Shown: in pieces, positions 11,482 to 22,788 of the stretch
Layout of the letters: each line of letters opens with the position of its first letter
Numbering within the stretch: position 1 is the stretch's first letter
Assembly: GCA_001465935.1 (NCBI GenBank)
Contig: LNKV01000010.1
Location: 310,001-374,000 of the forward strand
Length of the DNA: 64,000 nucleotides
From: Clarireedia homoeocarpa
Lineage: Eukaryota > Ascomycota > Leotiomycetes > Helotiales > Rutstroemiaceae
Reading direction: 5' to 3'
Made by a program: the position numbers and the translations under genes
The notes under the pieces: model-generated
Databases searched by the model: none
Seen by the model: only the letters and a program-made list of their open reading frames with translations
What the model was told of the DNA's origin: nothing

Positions 11482-12382
11482 TTTTGGCCAATGGAATGGT
11501 TATTTAGATGAAGAGTGTAATAGCTGCTTAGGATGATGACTGCGTGGATGTAGTGATTTGGAGATAATGATAGATGGGTAGATGTAGATATTCTAAAGGT
11601 AGTGGATTGATTGAACTTGATGCTTATGATAAATTGAAGAGAGAAAACAACAATGAAATCAGCTTAACTTTATACCCGTCTGCCCACTCACCTATCCATC
11701 TACCAACTCACCATCATCACGTCTCATCTTACCATCCCCGAAGCTATTCTCCTCCAATTCTCCCTCGCAATCCCTCAACCACGCAACACCAAGCAACAAG
11801 CCTCCGCCATCTCACAGAATTACACCGAGCCAACCCTGTACGCGTCAGCGCTCGAAGACTATCAGCAGCAATGCCTTCGATCACAGGATTCGATGTGGAT
11901 GATTCGGGGACTTGACGAGAAGAATCAAGCCGCCCCGAGCGCCATCAAGAGTTTGAAGGCCGGTCACGTGGATTACTATGTTGGGTTTGGGCCGGGGGCT
12001 TTTGTGGCTGAGGAGTCGGGGTCGGGGGAACTTTTGAGGTTGGCTGTTGTGCCTAACCTTATCTAGGGCCAATGAGGCGGCGCAGAGGAACGCGAATATT
12101 TCTTTGGCTGGTGATGGGATATGAGATAGAAATTTTGTACATTGTTTCCTATTGAGGATATTGAATCCTGCTCCGTTTGCTGTGAATTTTATCATCTAGT
12201 TTGTAGACCTTGTGTAGCAGTAAATGAGATCTACCTCCAACCCAAAAACCATCCGAATAAACCATCATTCGCTCCGAACCCCAACGCTTTTATTGTAATC
12301 TTACACCTTCCCAGAAAACAAAACCACAAATATCATACAAATCCGTGAGTAAACATTATCATACAATCCAACACATTACCTA
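11482..12382. other. Interval with an unexplained open frame
   Basis: Between a minus-strand reductase start and the 3' end of the next minus-strand gene. A plus-strand frame is open from 11668 to a stop at 12066 (133 codons) but has no ATG near its start. The remaining sequence is probably the 3' region of the sugar transporter gene. Confidence 0.4.
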
Positions 12383-14057
12383 TCAAGAAGGTATAACAAA
12401 ACCCTTGAACCTCCTCGCCGGAATACCCTGATCAAAAAGCCAATCTAACTCGTCGAAGCTCCTGCCTGCCGTCTCCGGTACTCTCAACCAAATCCACAGC
12501 GTAGCTAGCCCCGACGTGCCCGCGAAAATGAATCCAATTTTCCCCCTCAGATTTGCCGCATCGGGATTGATGAGCAATGGCACTACTATATTTAGTAGAA
12601 TGCCGAATAGGCTTTGAACGACGACGCCCAAGCCGACAGTGCGAGAACGCAGAGCGCTCGATGGAATTTCAGCAAAGAGCGCCCAGCCCATGGGTCCAAT
12701 AGTGCAGAGGTATACGAACGCAAAAATGATGATACAAGCGACCTGTCCGTACACCGGGCCTTTACTCGAGTAATTAGGGAGAATGTCCAGAATACCGATT
12801 AAGAGGGTTAAGAAAGCCAACAGAGCGACTCCGACAAGAGACGTCGAGCGACGACCTCGACGGTTGATGAGGAACCAGGAACACACCACTCCGATAAGCC
12901 CTAGAATGGTAACACCAATGGACAAAGTGAAAGCATTGGAGTTTGACAGCCCCGCTAGTTCGAAGAAATAACTACTATAACCCAGCGTGAAGACGACGCC
13001 GGTAGCTTGCGCGGCGGCGAAGATGCCCATGGCAATTTCGGTGCGACGACGATTGGAGCCGCGGAAACAATCAAGGTAGGAGGTTGTGGAGGAGTCTTTC
13101 ATTTCGTGGGCGATGGTGGAAGACATTTCGGCCAGGACGGTGGGTGGGGAGAGGTAGCCGAGACGAGTGAGGGTTGCGAGGGTGCCAGGGGTGTCAGATT
13201 GACGGAGGAGGAACCAGGGAGATTCGGGGCAGAAGGGTAGGCCGATGAGGAGGATCACGGGAAAGACGAACTGAAGTGTGAACGGAATTCTGTAGGCCAG
13301 GGCAGAGTTGAGGGTTCCGGTGCCTTTGATGATGAGGTTAGCAGCAAGTTGGCCTATTGAGATTAATAGTTGGACTCCGGATGTTGTTAGGCCTCTAATC
13401 TCCACTGGACATATTTCCGCTGCGTAAGCGGAAGGTATCGTCAGGAATGTTCCCAGTGTTAGGCCATTAAGGAGCTGAGGGACTGTTAGCCTAATTCAGA
13501 TCATGATCAGAAAAGTCACGTACCTTGCCAATCAGCAGAACAACAGAACTTCGAGCGAAAACCTGTATAAAGACCGCCACTATGCTCAAAATACAGGCCA
13601 TACCCATCGTGGGTCTCTTTCCAAATCTATCCGCGATGGTTCCCGATATGATAGCGCCAAAGAATTGTCCAACATATGAAGCTGCATTGAAACCAATTTG
13701 CCATCGCGAACTGATGATATAACTACCCTCGAATTCATACCCAAAATCGCGCTGAAAAGTAGCTATTGATATCGTCGATACCGACATCTGGTAACATTGT
13801 TAGTCATTTCCATTTCATAGCAAACGAAATTGGATGTTGCTGCTCACCAGAGCATCCAGACCCCAGTTAATTGCGGCGATGGCAACAAACGCCGCCCAAA
13901 ACACTGCAACTCTATGTCTCTTCACGACGACCCAAGTCGAAGGCTTCGCTCCCGTTCGCCCATCTGAGGCCAATGAAGTCGAGGGCGCATTACCGAGAGA
14001 TTCTCGAGAGGCATTTTGCAATCCGACTTTCTCCTCCGTGTTCTCACATCTTTCCAT
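12383..14057 (-). CDS. MFS sugar-porter family transporter
   Basis: Three exons (14057-13848, 13787-13524, 13474-12383; introns 60 and 49 nt) give 521 residues. Sugar porter hallmarks are clear: ADRFGKRP after helix 2, PESPWFL after helix 6, INRRGRRS in the central loop and PETAGRSFDELD at the C-terminal end. The N-terminal 45 residues are a polar cytosolic tail, and about 12 membrane segments follow. The overall motif pattern is closest to fungal alpha-glucoside/hexose permeases such as the maltose-permease group, but the substrate cannot be read. The ATG at 14057 is followed directly upstream by an AAT/AAC-rich leader. It sits at the plasma membrane by family analogy. Confidence 0.9.
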
Positions 14058-14855
14058 TTTTTACAATAACAATAATAATAACAATCTCAATAACAATAAC
14101 AACGGCAATAAAGGTATTTTTCGGGGGCTGAAGGAAAATCGTTCATCATCGAGTACTGAGTCTCTCTTGTGGAGAAGCACCATTTATCAAGTACTTGTCT
14201 GTACTTTAATGTGTGCTGCTGATCGGGTGCTGATGGGCCAAGAGTCCCAAGACCAAGGAAATCCATATCCGGGGATATGCTTGCTTGATACCGGGAGTCT
14301 TTCTGACCACATGGAAAACTCTGGGGAAGGAGAGGCGGAAATGAGATTTCAAATGCTCTACGAAGAACATGAGACATCACATGTAAGTTCCAAGTTCCAA
14401 ATGCCAAGTCTCAAGTGCCAAGTCCCACGTGCCAAGTCCCAAGTCCACAAAATATCATAAGGGAGATTTGCCTTAATGTGCACAATTCATGGCAGCACGT
14501 TTCTGATTCATGTTTCGAGAGCACGACTCAATTCTACAACATGATTCGCTATACGACTAAAAGTAGAACAGGATAGACGGTGCGCTAGACGGTGCGCTAG
14601 AAGGAATTAGATTAGATAAATTTGTCTCTGGAAGTTGATTTGTTCATGCAAACTCTAAAAAAGTGGAATCAATACGAAAAGCATACGAAAAGCATACGAA
14701 AAGCATATCTTGCGCTATGCCTTGAACCTTTCTCAAGACCGGTTCTGGCCGCAGCCACATTCAGCCTCAGAGGAGAGACCTCACAATGGAGGGTTTTATC
14801 AAAATTGCTTCATGGAAATGGCTTGCCTCATCATGTCTTGCATACGACACCAGCT
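14058..14855. other. Intergenic with simple repeats
   Basis: Upstream region of the sugar porter. It begins with an AAT/AAC trinucleotide-like tract (about 14063-14110), then an array of imperfect CCAAGT-type repeats (14384-14450), a direct repeat of a GACGGTGCGCTA phrase near 14578-14600 and a four-fold AGCATACGAAA repeat near 14676-14706. No gene is seen. Confidence 0.5.
14384..14450. repeat. Imperfect CCAAGT minisatellite
   Basis: Seven or more imperfect copies of a CCAAGT(T/C)-centred 8-10 base unit (for example CCAAGTTCCA, CCAAGTCTCA, CCAAGTCCCA). The spacing varies slightly, so this is a degenerate tandem array. Confidence 0.75.
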
Positions 14856-16029
14856 TCATCCGAGTATCTCAACAATTTGTAGGCCAAGGATCATATTCTC
14901 CTGCTGCCAATAGATCCATGCCCAGTCATATAGATCTCTCTGTTCCTCCCGCGGTATGAGACGAATCAATTCTCTCAACATCATCTCATCATGACCACTC
15001 ATTGTCGCAACCGCCCGCAGCAGCAATAACATCCCCGGTCCTTGCAACATCCTCGAGATATACGGTGTGAAGAAAGCCGCTGTATTCAAAAATTCCGAAA
15101 CCAGACATCCATCGGGGGCACCGTGCCGTCGATCTTCCTGCAGGATATCGCTAACAGCCTGAAACAAGTGTAGCAATTGTTCCGCACGCTGATGCTCGAG
15201 CTGATAGTCTCCTAACGCACGAGCTTCCAGTACATCTTCCATTCTCACAGCGAAAGGATTCGAGGGTGCTGTGATTCGGAGGCCGAACGGATCTGGGGCA
15301 TAGTGCATATGTTCCAAATTCACAATGCATGCATAAACCCAAAGTGCCGCCTCGGATAGCCTTTCGTAGTCGTCTAGGTGTTCGAACGAATCGTCTAAGA
15401 GATTCACAATATCAATCCTGCGGTTTCCCATCTCCCTTGCTTGGTGATGTATTCCGGGAAGGTTACGTGACAGTTGGTTCGCAGACATGATCATTTCCTG
15501 ACCGGGAGAGCTTACTATCACACGAGTTGGGAGGCCGCGGCTACGTTTAACGGGGTTGATATGGTTAGGAGGCATGATCGCATTCATGCGTCTATTGTTT
15601 CTCAGGCCCGCCGTGATTAGTCCATGATAGGGAGGCATGTCGACGACCCAGCATTGGTACGAGGATTTGGGACTGTCTGCCAAGCGGCGAGTTGAAATCG
15701 CGTAGACGGTCGTTGTGTATCTTGAAGCTGTCGAGAAAAACTCCTCGTCTGTATCCGCTGTTAATTGCGATTTATTCTCCCTGAGTGGAAGAGAATAGAA
15801 TGCCCATAGTCTGGCATTTAAGCAGAGAAGAGTAATCAGATGGACTAAGACAGGGACTGCTCTTGCGCAACGTGAATAACGTCCTCAGCTGCGGACCACA
15901 CCACTCAGATATTATGATACTACATAAATTGCCTATGCAACATTCAGAAGCCAAATCCTGCATTTCAATTGGGTATCTGAAGGTCATTTGAGAAGTATCA
16001 AGTAAGGATCTTGCCAGCTCAAGCCCCAT
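14856..16029 (-). pseudogene. Unknown gene, apparently frameshifted
   Basis: Two coding-like stretches in different frames. The first starts at an ATG at 16029 (MGLELARSLLDTSQ) and runs through a segment ending in RTLFTLRK. The second frame is open from about 15885 to the stop at 14856. It includes a hydrophobic stretch (AVPVLVHLITLLCLNARLW), followed by polar sequence to the stop. The second frame has no early ATG. The only GT...AG pair I found that would link the frames creates a stop at the junction. The simplest reading is a one-base indel near 15860, or an assembly error, in a gene of roughly 380 residues. A start within the second frame (MPPYHGLITAG, about 15638) would give a shorter intact product. 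I do not recognise the family. Confidence 0.4.
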
Positions 16030-18515
16030 TGTGCTACCGCAAACAACTCTAGTCTCTACAGGCGCCTAGCCTCATGGGGAAAAAAATAAGGCGAATAATC
16101 TGACAGGTGGGCACTTGACAAAAGTCAAAAATAAGCACCGGTGTATACCAGCAGCTTTGTGCAAGGAAAGCTATATTATCCAAGGAAGGTTAAGTTGTGG
16201 GTCCTTTTCTAGGGAAAAGCAAAAGTGTTTGCTTCATCTGCAGGATGCCAGAAACGATGTTTTGGCCCCAGCAGAGTGCTCTACTAGAGCGGGTAGGCAG
16301 CCGGGAGAGAGGTTTCCGTAAGACCAGACCTTCGAGATCATAGTATCTAGCTAAGAATTTCTTTCTGCTTTCAAGAGATTCCAAATGCCTCTGAACTAAC
16401 TTCAAAAGCCTTCCTGTCAAGGAAAGTTTGTTATCTAGGATAGGGGAGAGCGCTTGGGCCATAAAATCACAGTTAATCTTACATCCATCACATCTTCGCC
16501 TAAGCCGTGGAACGTGACAGCCCAATTCAGCATGACTTCTCTTTACCCTGTTTGCTTGTTTGCTTGCGCTATCTAGTCTCAGAAAGTGCCTTTCCGTAGA
16601 TATTCTGCTGATGTGAAACATGTTGAGCGAGTCTATGACAATCGATCTATTGTCTGGTGATGGTGGAACGAGAGTGTTCAAAGGTGTAAAGGAAGTTGGA
16701 TATGCCGATGAGTTCTAGATGATGTTCTGTTATGGTCTGATCAGCAGAGGCATATATAGTAGGTAAGAACTGCGGGGATGATCTGCCTCCAAATTACGGA
16801 AGTACTTCACCTGATATTACACGGAACTTACAATAGTTCCCGAAATGACTGCCACAGATGACAACTAGCAGACGCCGCATGAACACGCCTTATTTCCTAT
16901 TAGAGACTTCTGGATGGTTGTGATTCTTTGCTACTCCAATCTTCGAAGGATAATACACCGGCCTACACGACACAGCTAATGCTAATAGATGTCAAGCAAG
17001 ACCGTCACCACAGCTCGAAGTCGCTCTCCTCCACCCAACCACAAAACGAATCTGCATGATTGATGTATTCCACGTAATAGATTCACGACTACTAGGTAGT
17101 CTGTAGCATTGGAGACTTGTATCGCAGTTATAGCTGATGTGAGCTCTCGCACAATATTTGGAGGATCGCAGTTGGAGTGGAACTTCGCCAGCAAGGACAA
17201 GGAGTATAGTCGTCATTCCGAGGAGGTCATCCATACTTGAGCTGCGGTCATGTAGGATGACAATTACATAGATCCGATATTTTGATGGGAATATCTGTTG
17301 ATATCTATCAGCTATTCTGCTTCCAACGCTTCTTATCCTTCGAAAGTCTGCGACTGCTGACATAAACACAAATGTATCCTGCTGGAATTATACAGATACT
17401 GCTGCCAGTCTCGACTTAGATTACTCGTGTCGTCCAGTAGCTTTAAATGACGGAACTCTGCCACATCGAGCGTATTCATCGATGTGAGAGCTCTGGATAT
17501 TGCTTCCATCAGATTTAAGAGCCTACCCGTGTACCTAAGTCAGCCACGGTTCTCTCCTTACGTTCAAATGCGACTTCATGTTAACAGACGCGCCTTGACA
17601 ACCAGGTGCACAGAGGAAATCGTAAGGTTAGCTCTCAATTACCAAGATCACTTACCAAGATCACTGGGATTCGAGCAGTGCGCTGAATGGGATTACGTGC
17701 AAGGCTCTTGCTATGTGAGCTCCACGATTCTCGCAGATCTAGACTTTTCTTGAGTTCTTCGATCCGTGGTTGTTGGCAGCATCTTGATTACTACTACTTG
17801 AAGGAAAGGCGAAACCACCATCGAAAAACCGGGAGGAAACTTGGAACTTCCGAATGATGAGAATTTACCAGGAGCAGTCAATTCGCCATCGCATCGGCAT
17901 TGGCTCTACATCGCTTGATCTGTTTCACTGTCAATCTATGTTCTAGGACTTTTCTTGACTGACTGCGGAACTTGTCTTGGCTTACGATCTGAGACTTGAC
18001 CTTGCCTAAATGCAGGTCCAGTTGTAGGACAACTCTGCCGGGCTGCACCGGCGACGGCCACAACACAGCACTGGACAACCCAGTGCGACCTCATGCTGCC
18101 TAATTAAGCAAAGAGGCAGCAGCCAAATAGTATTGATTGCCAACAATGTTCTTTTGACAAATGCCGAATTGGCTGTTGTAGGAAGATGACCGTAGGCCAA
18201 ATCCCGCCATAGTCTGGACAGCTCACCAAAATTAACAACAACCTGACCCAAACTCAAGATCCGAGGACTGCTTTATGGCCAGCTTGAATCAAGACTTCTT
18301 TAGGCATACTGGTAGATGGAAAATTGTGGGAAACAGTACTTTTAGAAATCCACATAAATATACCCAGCTCCCAACATGGGACAATCGGCAGCATTATCCT
18401 ATGATTTCCCAATCATCAATTCTTCCGTTTCGAAATACGATTGCCCGAGTCAATTTGACGTCCCAAAATATATCGATAGCAGCAAACACGCTACAAGCTA
18501 CGAGCGATTGCCACC
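16030..18515. other. Interval with scattered coding-like fragments
   Basis: No gene that I can model. Minus-strand open frames at 16190-16681 (contains CHVPRLRRRCDGCKINCDF) and 16982-17369 (ATG start MFMSAVADFRR) look coding-like in composition but have no recognised domain, and I could not join them by a convincing intron. The stretch 17400-18500 shows nothing definite. The last 100 bases are the promoter and leader of the next plus-strand gene. Confidence 0.35.
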
Positions 18516-19754
18516 ATGCCTTCAGTCGATAAGTGGTTAGATAAGACTTTTGATGGAGGGGAGGATGGAAGGAGTCCACGTCGTCGGGATCGTTCCGTTG
18601 CCTCTTCAAACCGAGCGCCGAGTAAAGTTCGAAGACACAGCACGGTGACCACCTACAAGTACGATGAACCCGATGATCGTGATCGTGACAGACATCGACA
18701 CCACGATAGAGTAGAAGTGGAAAGTTTAGGATCTACTCTCCACAGAAGTAGAGCACCTAGCAGGAAGAGAACTGAAGTCGGAGAAACCGAAGCCAAAAAA
18801 CCGGACCGTAAATACCCCCCAACCAAATTCTCGAAATACAAAAACCAGATTGCCGCAATGACTGCACCTTCAACTGCACCTTCAACCAGTGAATACTCTC
18901 GGCCAAGCCATAGAAGCGATAGTAGACGACGATCTGGTAGTAGAAGCCGTGATGCTGAGGATCTTGAAAACCTGGTCCAGATTGATGACAGTATATCGTG
19001 TGCACCATCCAGACACGAGTCACAATACACAGAGAGCAGTGAACGAGGAAGAGGATCAAGATCCATAATCAGTGACCGAACCTCACGTGCACCATCCAGA
19101 CACGAGTCACAATACACAGAGAGCAGTGAACGAGGAAAAGGATCAAGATCCATAATCAGTGACCGAACCTCACGTGCACCATCTAAATCCAGACACGGGC
19201 GTGACGGGTCACAATACACCGAAAGCAGTGCACACCGAACCATGCATACACCATCTACATCCAGACCTGAGTCAGAATTTACAGAGGGAAGCACATGGAG
19301 TTCTACCTTGGGTAGTCGCAATGACGGAAGAACTGTTCCATATCAGGAACTGCCAGTAGCACCACCTAGCACTAGTCGTCATTTACGCAGAGCGCAACCA
19401 AGCATTTCAGCCAGAAGCCAGTATACTACTCCTTCCGAATTCAGTGCATATGACCCCCCTCCATCTTCTTATGTGAGTGGGGCTAGCGGGCATCCCCGTT
19501 CTTCTGCGAGTGGCGCTTCCCATCATACCAGACCTTCTTACGGTGGAAATGACTATTCCCAAACTCAACAACAACAGAACTTAACAAATATTAATATTAC
19601 TAAAAACATTTATGTGAATGGAGCCCCAGCCCCGGCTCTTCCAGCACATGTCCCGCTCCAAAGGACTGAACCATATTTACCGCTCCCAAGGACTGTACCA
19701 ACAAGCGGCACTTTCACTACTAGGGAAGTGAAACCAGACTACGCCAAGTGGTAG
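18516..19754 (+). CDS. Ser/Arg-rich repeat protein, unknown function
   Basis: Single exon, 412 residues. The ATG at 18516 sits in a very good context (GCCACCATGC). The protein starts MPSVDKWLDKTFDGGED, then becomes strongly basic and Ser-rich. Residues about 160-250 contain two near-identical 29-residue units with core RHESQYTESSERG and two degenerate copies, encoded by an 87-bp tandem repeat. Further on there is a Gln run and a short region that could fold (LTNINITKNIYVNGAPAP). No signal peptide or membrane segment is seen. It has many Ser-x-x-Ser and Arg-x-x-Ser sites, consistent with heavy phosphorylation, but this is inference. Style and repeat logic resemble the protein at 791-1951, so the two may belong to one fast-evolving family. 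Function unknown. Confidence 0.7.
   Translation: MPSVDKWLDKTFDGGEDGRSPRRRDRSVASSNRAPSKVRRHSTVTTYKYDEPDDRDRDRHRHHDRVEVESLGSTLHRSRAPSRKRTEVGETEAKKPDRKYPPTKFSKYKNQIAAMTAPSTAPSTSEYSRPSHRSDSRRRSGSRSRDAEDLENLVQIDDSISCAPSRHESQYTESSERGRGSRSIISDRTSRAPSRHESQYTESSERGKGSRSIISDRTSRAPSKSRHGRDGSQYTESSAHRTMHTPSTSRPESEFTEGSTWSSTLGSRNDGRTVPYQELPVAPPSTSRHLRRAQPSISARSQYTTPSEFSAYDPPPSSYVSGASGHPRSSASGASHHTRPSYGGNDYSQTQQQQNLTNINITKNIYVNGAPAPALPAHVPLQRTEPYLPLPRTVPTSGTFTTREVKPDYAKW
19001..19250. repeat. 87-bp coding tandem repeat
   Basis: Units start near 19001, 19088 and 19175, with a more diverged one near 19245. The first two are almost identical. The period is a multiple of three and keeps the plus-strand frame of the surrounding Ser-rich gene. 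Confidence 0.85.
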
Positions 19755-20812
19755 AGTGTATAGATAAAGAAGGAATAGAGGTCACATCGAAAACTTTTGA
19801 AGGCGATTAATGGGCGCTGCAGGAAAAGAGGATTTGGAAGGGAAATGAAACCAGATGCTATTGATATTCTACTCGAAGTTGATTTTACTGCTTGCACAAA
19901 CGAGAATACAGCTCTAGCTGCATAGAATTAAATGTTCACAGATGGCTGTCTATAGATAGTTTGGGGGTACATATGCAGCAGATGCTTTTGTTCCCATTTG
20001 TTTGCTCATGCTCGTGTTGCTAGGGAGATTTATATTTACCAAATATAAAACTGGAAGTTCTGATCATCATCATATAGGGAAACACATATAACTATGCATT
20101 AGAAGGCTTTCTAATACTTGCGCGAAGTAGGATATAATAACCAGCAGTTGTGATGGGGGGCACTGCAAAGTATACACCTGTATACATGTATACTTGCGTC
20201 CTATGTATAGTAGTTCTCCCACTGAAATGAATATATTACGTACGATACAAACTAAAGACTCTTGTTACTGGTTTCTCAGTCTGATCGTTGCATCTTTAGA
20301 CATTCCTCGATACGCCTCAGGATCAACTTTATCTCTGGGTATAGCAATGTATAGATACCAGGCTCGGGCATTCCAGCGCAATGACCACAGACAGGAACGG
20401 GAATGATAGATTCAACTTCGTGGATGCCATGGGCCGGGGTTTTGATAGGCTGCAAGGTCTTCAATAAGGTCACGGGTGCGATACGGTCACGACAAGTAGG
20501 CGGCAACATACCTAATTAGGAAAACATCCAGCGACCCGATATTTGGGGCATCTTAGGGGCGTATTTCGAACTAATTTTGCTCACTGCCGTATGAAGGAAG
20601 GATAAAGGTAGTCGTTAGATGATCCTAGAGACCGGGACATAGTTTCTCCGAGCCACCCTAAACAGCCCACTTTCCCCTCGTCACTATCAAACTTTCTTGA
20701 GCACCACCACAATTTGTTAGTCTCAAGGTCCAGGCAGATAAGAATAGAACTCCGAAACATCTAAGATATCTTGTGCAATACTGCCCTGGTCAAAAAAGCA
20801 TACGAATCAGAA
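19755..20812. other. Intergenic, no firm gene
   Basis: Contains the 3' region of the Ser-rich gene and the promoter of the GMF gene. A minus-strand frame of 77 codons with an ATG at 20509 (start MLPPTCRDRI) is open to 20276, but it is short and unrecognised, so I do not call it. Confidence 0.4.
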
Positions 20813-21504
20813 ATGGTAAGCACACAGCTGCTCCAGCATACCATCCATTGCTCACGCAACATTAACACAATATATCTAGGCTTCTGAATCCCGGCTGTAC
20901 ACTTTCAGTCCAGAGACTCGGACTAAGCTACGGAAGTTCCGACTCGGTACATCGCGTGCAAATGACCCGCAAGCAGTTATATGTTCGTCGCACCATTATG
21001 TTTGGTTGCTCCCTGTCTTCGTTTGCCTTGTTTTGACACATTCGCTATACCTATCGGTGTTCATTCATGCATGTGTCAGCTAATATACATTTGCGAATAT
21101 AGACTTAATCGATAAAGCTACCCTCGAGATCAAGCAGGACGAGGAAGAGACGGTTTACAAAGACCTTCAGTCCATTGGTGATGATCTGCCGGATCACTCC
21201 CCTCGATTTGTGTTATTGAGTTATCCCCTAACTCTGGTGTGTACTGGTTATTATTTTTTCTCCATATCTGTACTATGATTCTTATCCATGTACTAAAGAC
21301 CCTATCAAACAGTCTTCGGGTCGACTTTCTGTCCCTTACGTCCTTCTTTTCTATCTCCCGCCTACCGTTAACGCCGAGCAGCGCATGTTATACGCTGGTG
21401 CGAAAGAGTTGATGAGAAACACAGCAGAGGTAGGACGGGTGATTGAGATCGAAAGCGCGGAAGATTTAGAAGAAATACCAGAAAAGTTGAACGGGGGAGA
21501 CTGA
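20813..21504 (+). CDS. GMF1: Glia maturation factor (GMF), ADF-homology actin regulator
   Basis: Four coding exons: 20813-20815 (the ATG alone), 20880-20982, 21103-21236 and 21313-21504. They give 143 residues, the normal size for GMF. The spliced protein starts MASESRLYTFSPETRTKLRKF and has family hallmarks: LGTSRANDPQA, DHSPRFVLLSYPL, SGRLSVPYVLLFYLPP, LMRNTAEVGRV and an ESAEDLEEIPEKL tail. GMF binds Arp2/3 complex and promotes debranching of actin filaments at cortical patches; yeast calls it AIM7/GMF1. Introns are 64, 120 and 76 nt. Because the exons are short, simple ORF searches miss this gene. All phases sum correctly across the three junctions. Confidence 0.93.
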
Positions 21505-22788
21505 GAAATGACACGCAGCTTTACATTGAGCTCCTCAGATGATTTTTGGTTATGTTACACATGAGTACCTATGGATTTGATGGGTTTGGCACAATGTGGT
21601 TGCAGTCTAGGGAGCCAGACTTCCTCATCAGAAGTATGTTACGCGGAATGGAGAATGAACACAAGACTTATGGGTTAATTCATCGTCGATTTGTACAATT
21701 GGGGCATGAATCTTTTGCGAAGTTCTTGTTGCACATATAGCTCATACGCATGTCAGCCAAAAGCTGGCAGGTAAGCTTGACTACTCGGCCCGCAAACAGA
21801 TCGCATTACCGCCAGATCTTTCTGGTATGTTCCCTGGCTGTTTGATCGTCATAAGGACTGAGAGTAGATTATTTCTTTGCTCTCGAGTATCTCATTAGAT
21901 AATTTCTCACTGAGATAGCCCATGTCGAGGCCAGCCTAGTAAATCGCCGACCTAGTAAGCAGTTGACGATAGCTCTTATCTCATCTCAGACACCCCTCAC
22001 TGGGATTCAATAGCATACGGAGCTATCGGTTGTCATAGTTGAGAAGTCGTACGGCATGTGTGGATGTGTAGATGCAGGTACCTCATACTGTACTTGGTGG
22101 TCAGGATACAGTTAGTTAGTACATGCAATAGTTCTATGATCTGTGCTATGTCTATATCTATCATTGGTTCAAATTTTCAGTGTACTGTACAGCGAGCGAC
22201 ATGAATATTAATTTATCCCGACCACCACGTACTTCTGCGACCCTACAGAAACCGGCCTTGGAAGCACCAGATTATATCCGATCATCTACAGTATCGAATT
22301 GTCAGCCAGCAGCATTTCCCTTTGGGTGACTGGTACTGGTATCTGCAATGCAGACCTCGGGTTTAGGAGCGGGGAAAGGAAGCTGCACGGACGACTGTGC
22401 AGAGGCTTGGCGTCCACCCTGCTTCAAACTTTCGGCCGAACTTGATATCAATAAATGAAGCGGAAAAGATTGATGAGCCAAAAAGCTCTGCTGCACCAGG
22501 CGGTCCACAAATTCCGTCCGTAGGCATTGATTGACGCGTATTGATACTTTCGGATTTAAGAGAATTATGCTTTGCACCTCCGTACCTTGCATTATTGGCT
22601 GAGTTGATGAAGTGTGTTCGGGAGGAATGAGATCATACACATAGAGTTCAAGTATATATACTCCATAGAAACTCCAATTCTTTGATATTATATTCAGCAT
22701 CAACTCAAACCTCATCTACCTTTCATTCTCGCAACATCTCCAATACACCTGCATAAACTGAAATACCAAAACATTGAAAGATCTCAAA
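21505..22788. other. Intergenic, no firm gene
   Basis: 3' region of GMF followed by the promoter of the aldo-keto reductase. A minus-strand frame at 22302-22715 has an ATG and 137 codons but lies inside the presumed promoter, has no known domain and is not called. The sequence around 22080-22200 is rich in GTACTGTA-type short repeats. Confidence 0.45.

Noticed and set aside
22302..22715. A 137-codon minus-strand frame with ATG
   Set aside because: It overlaps the presumed promoter of the aldo-keto reductase, has no known domain and no exon partners.
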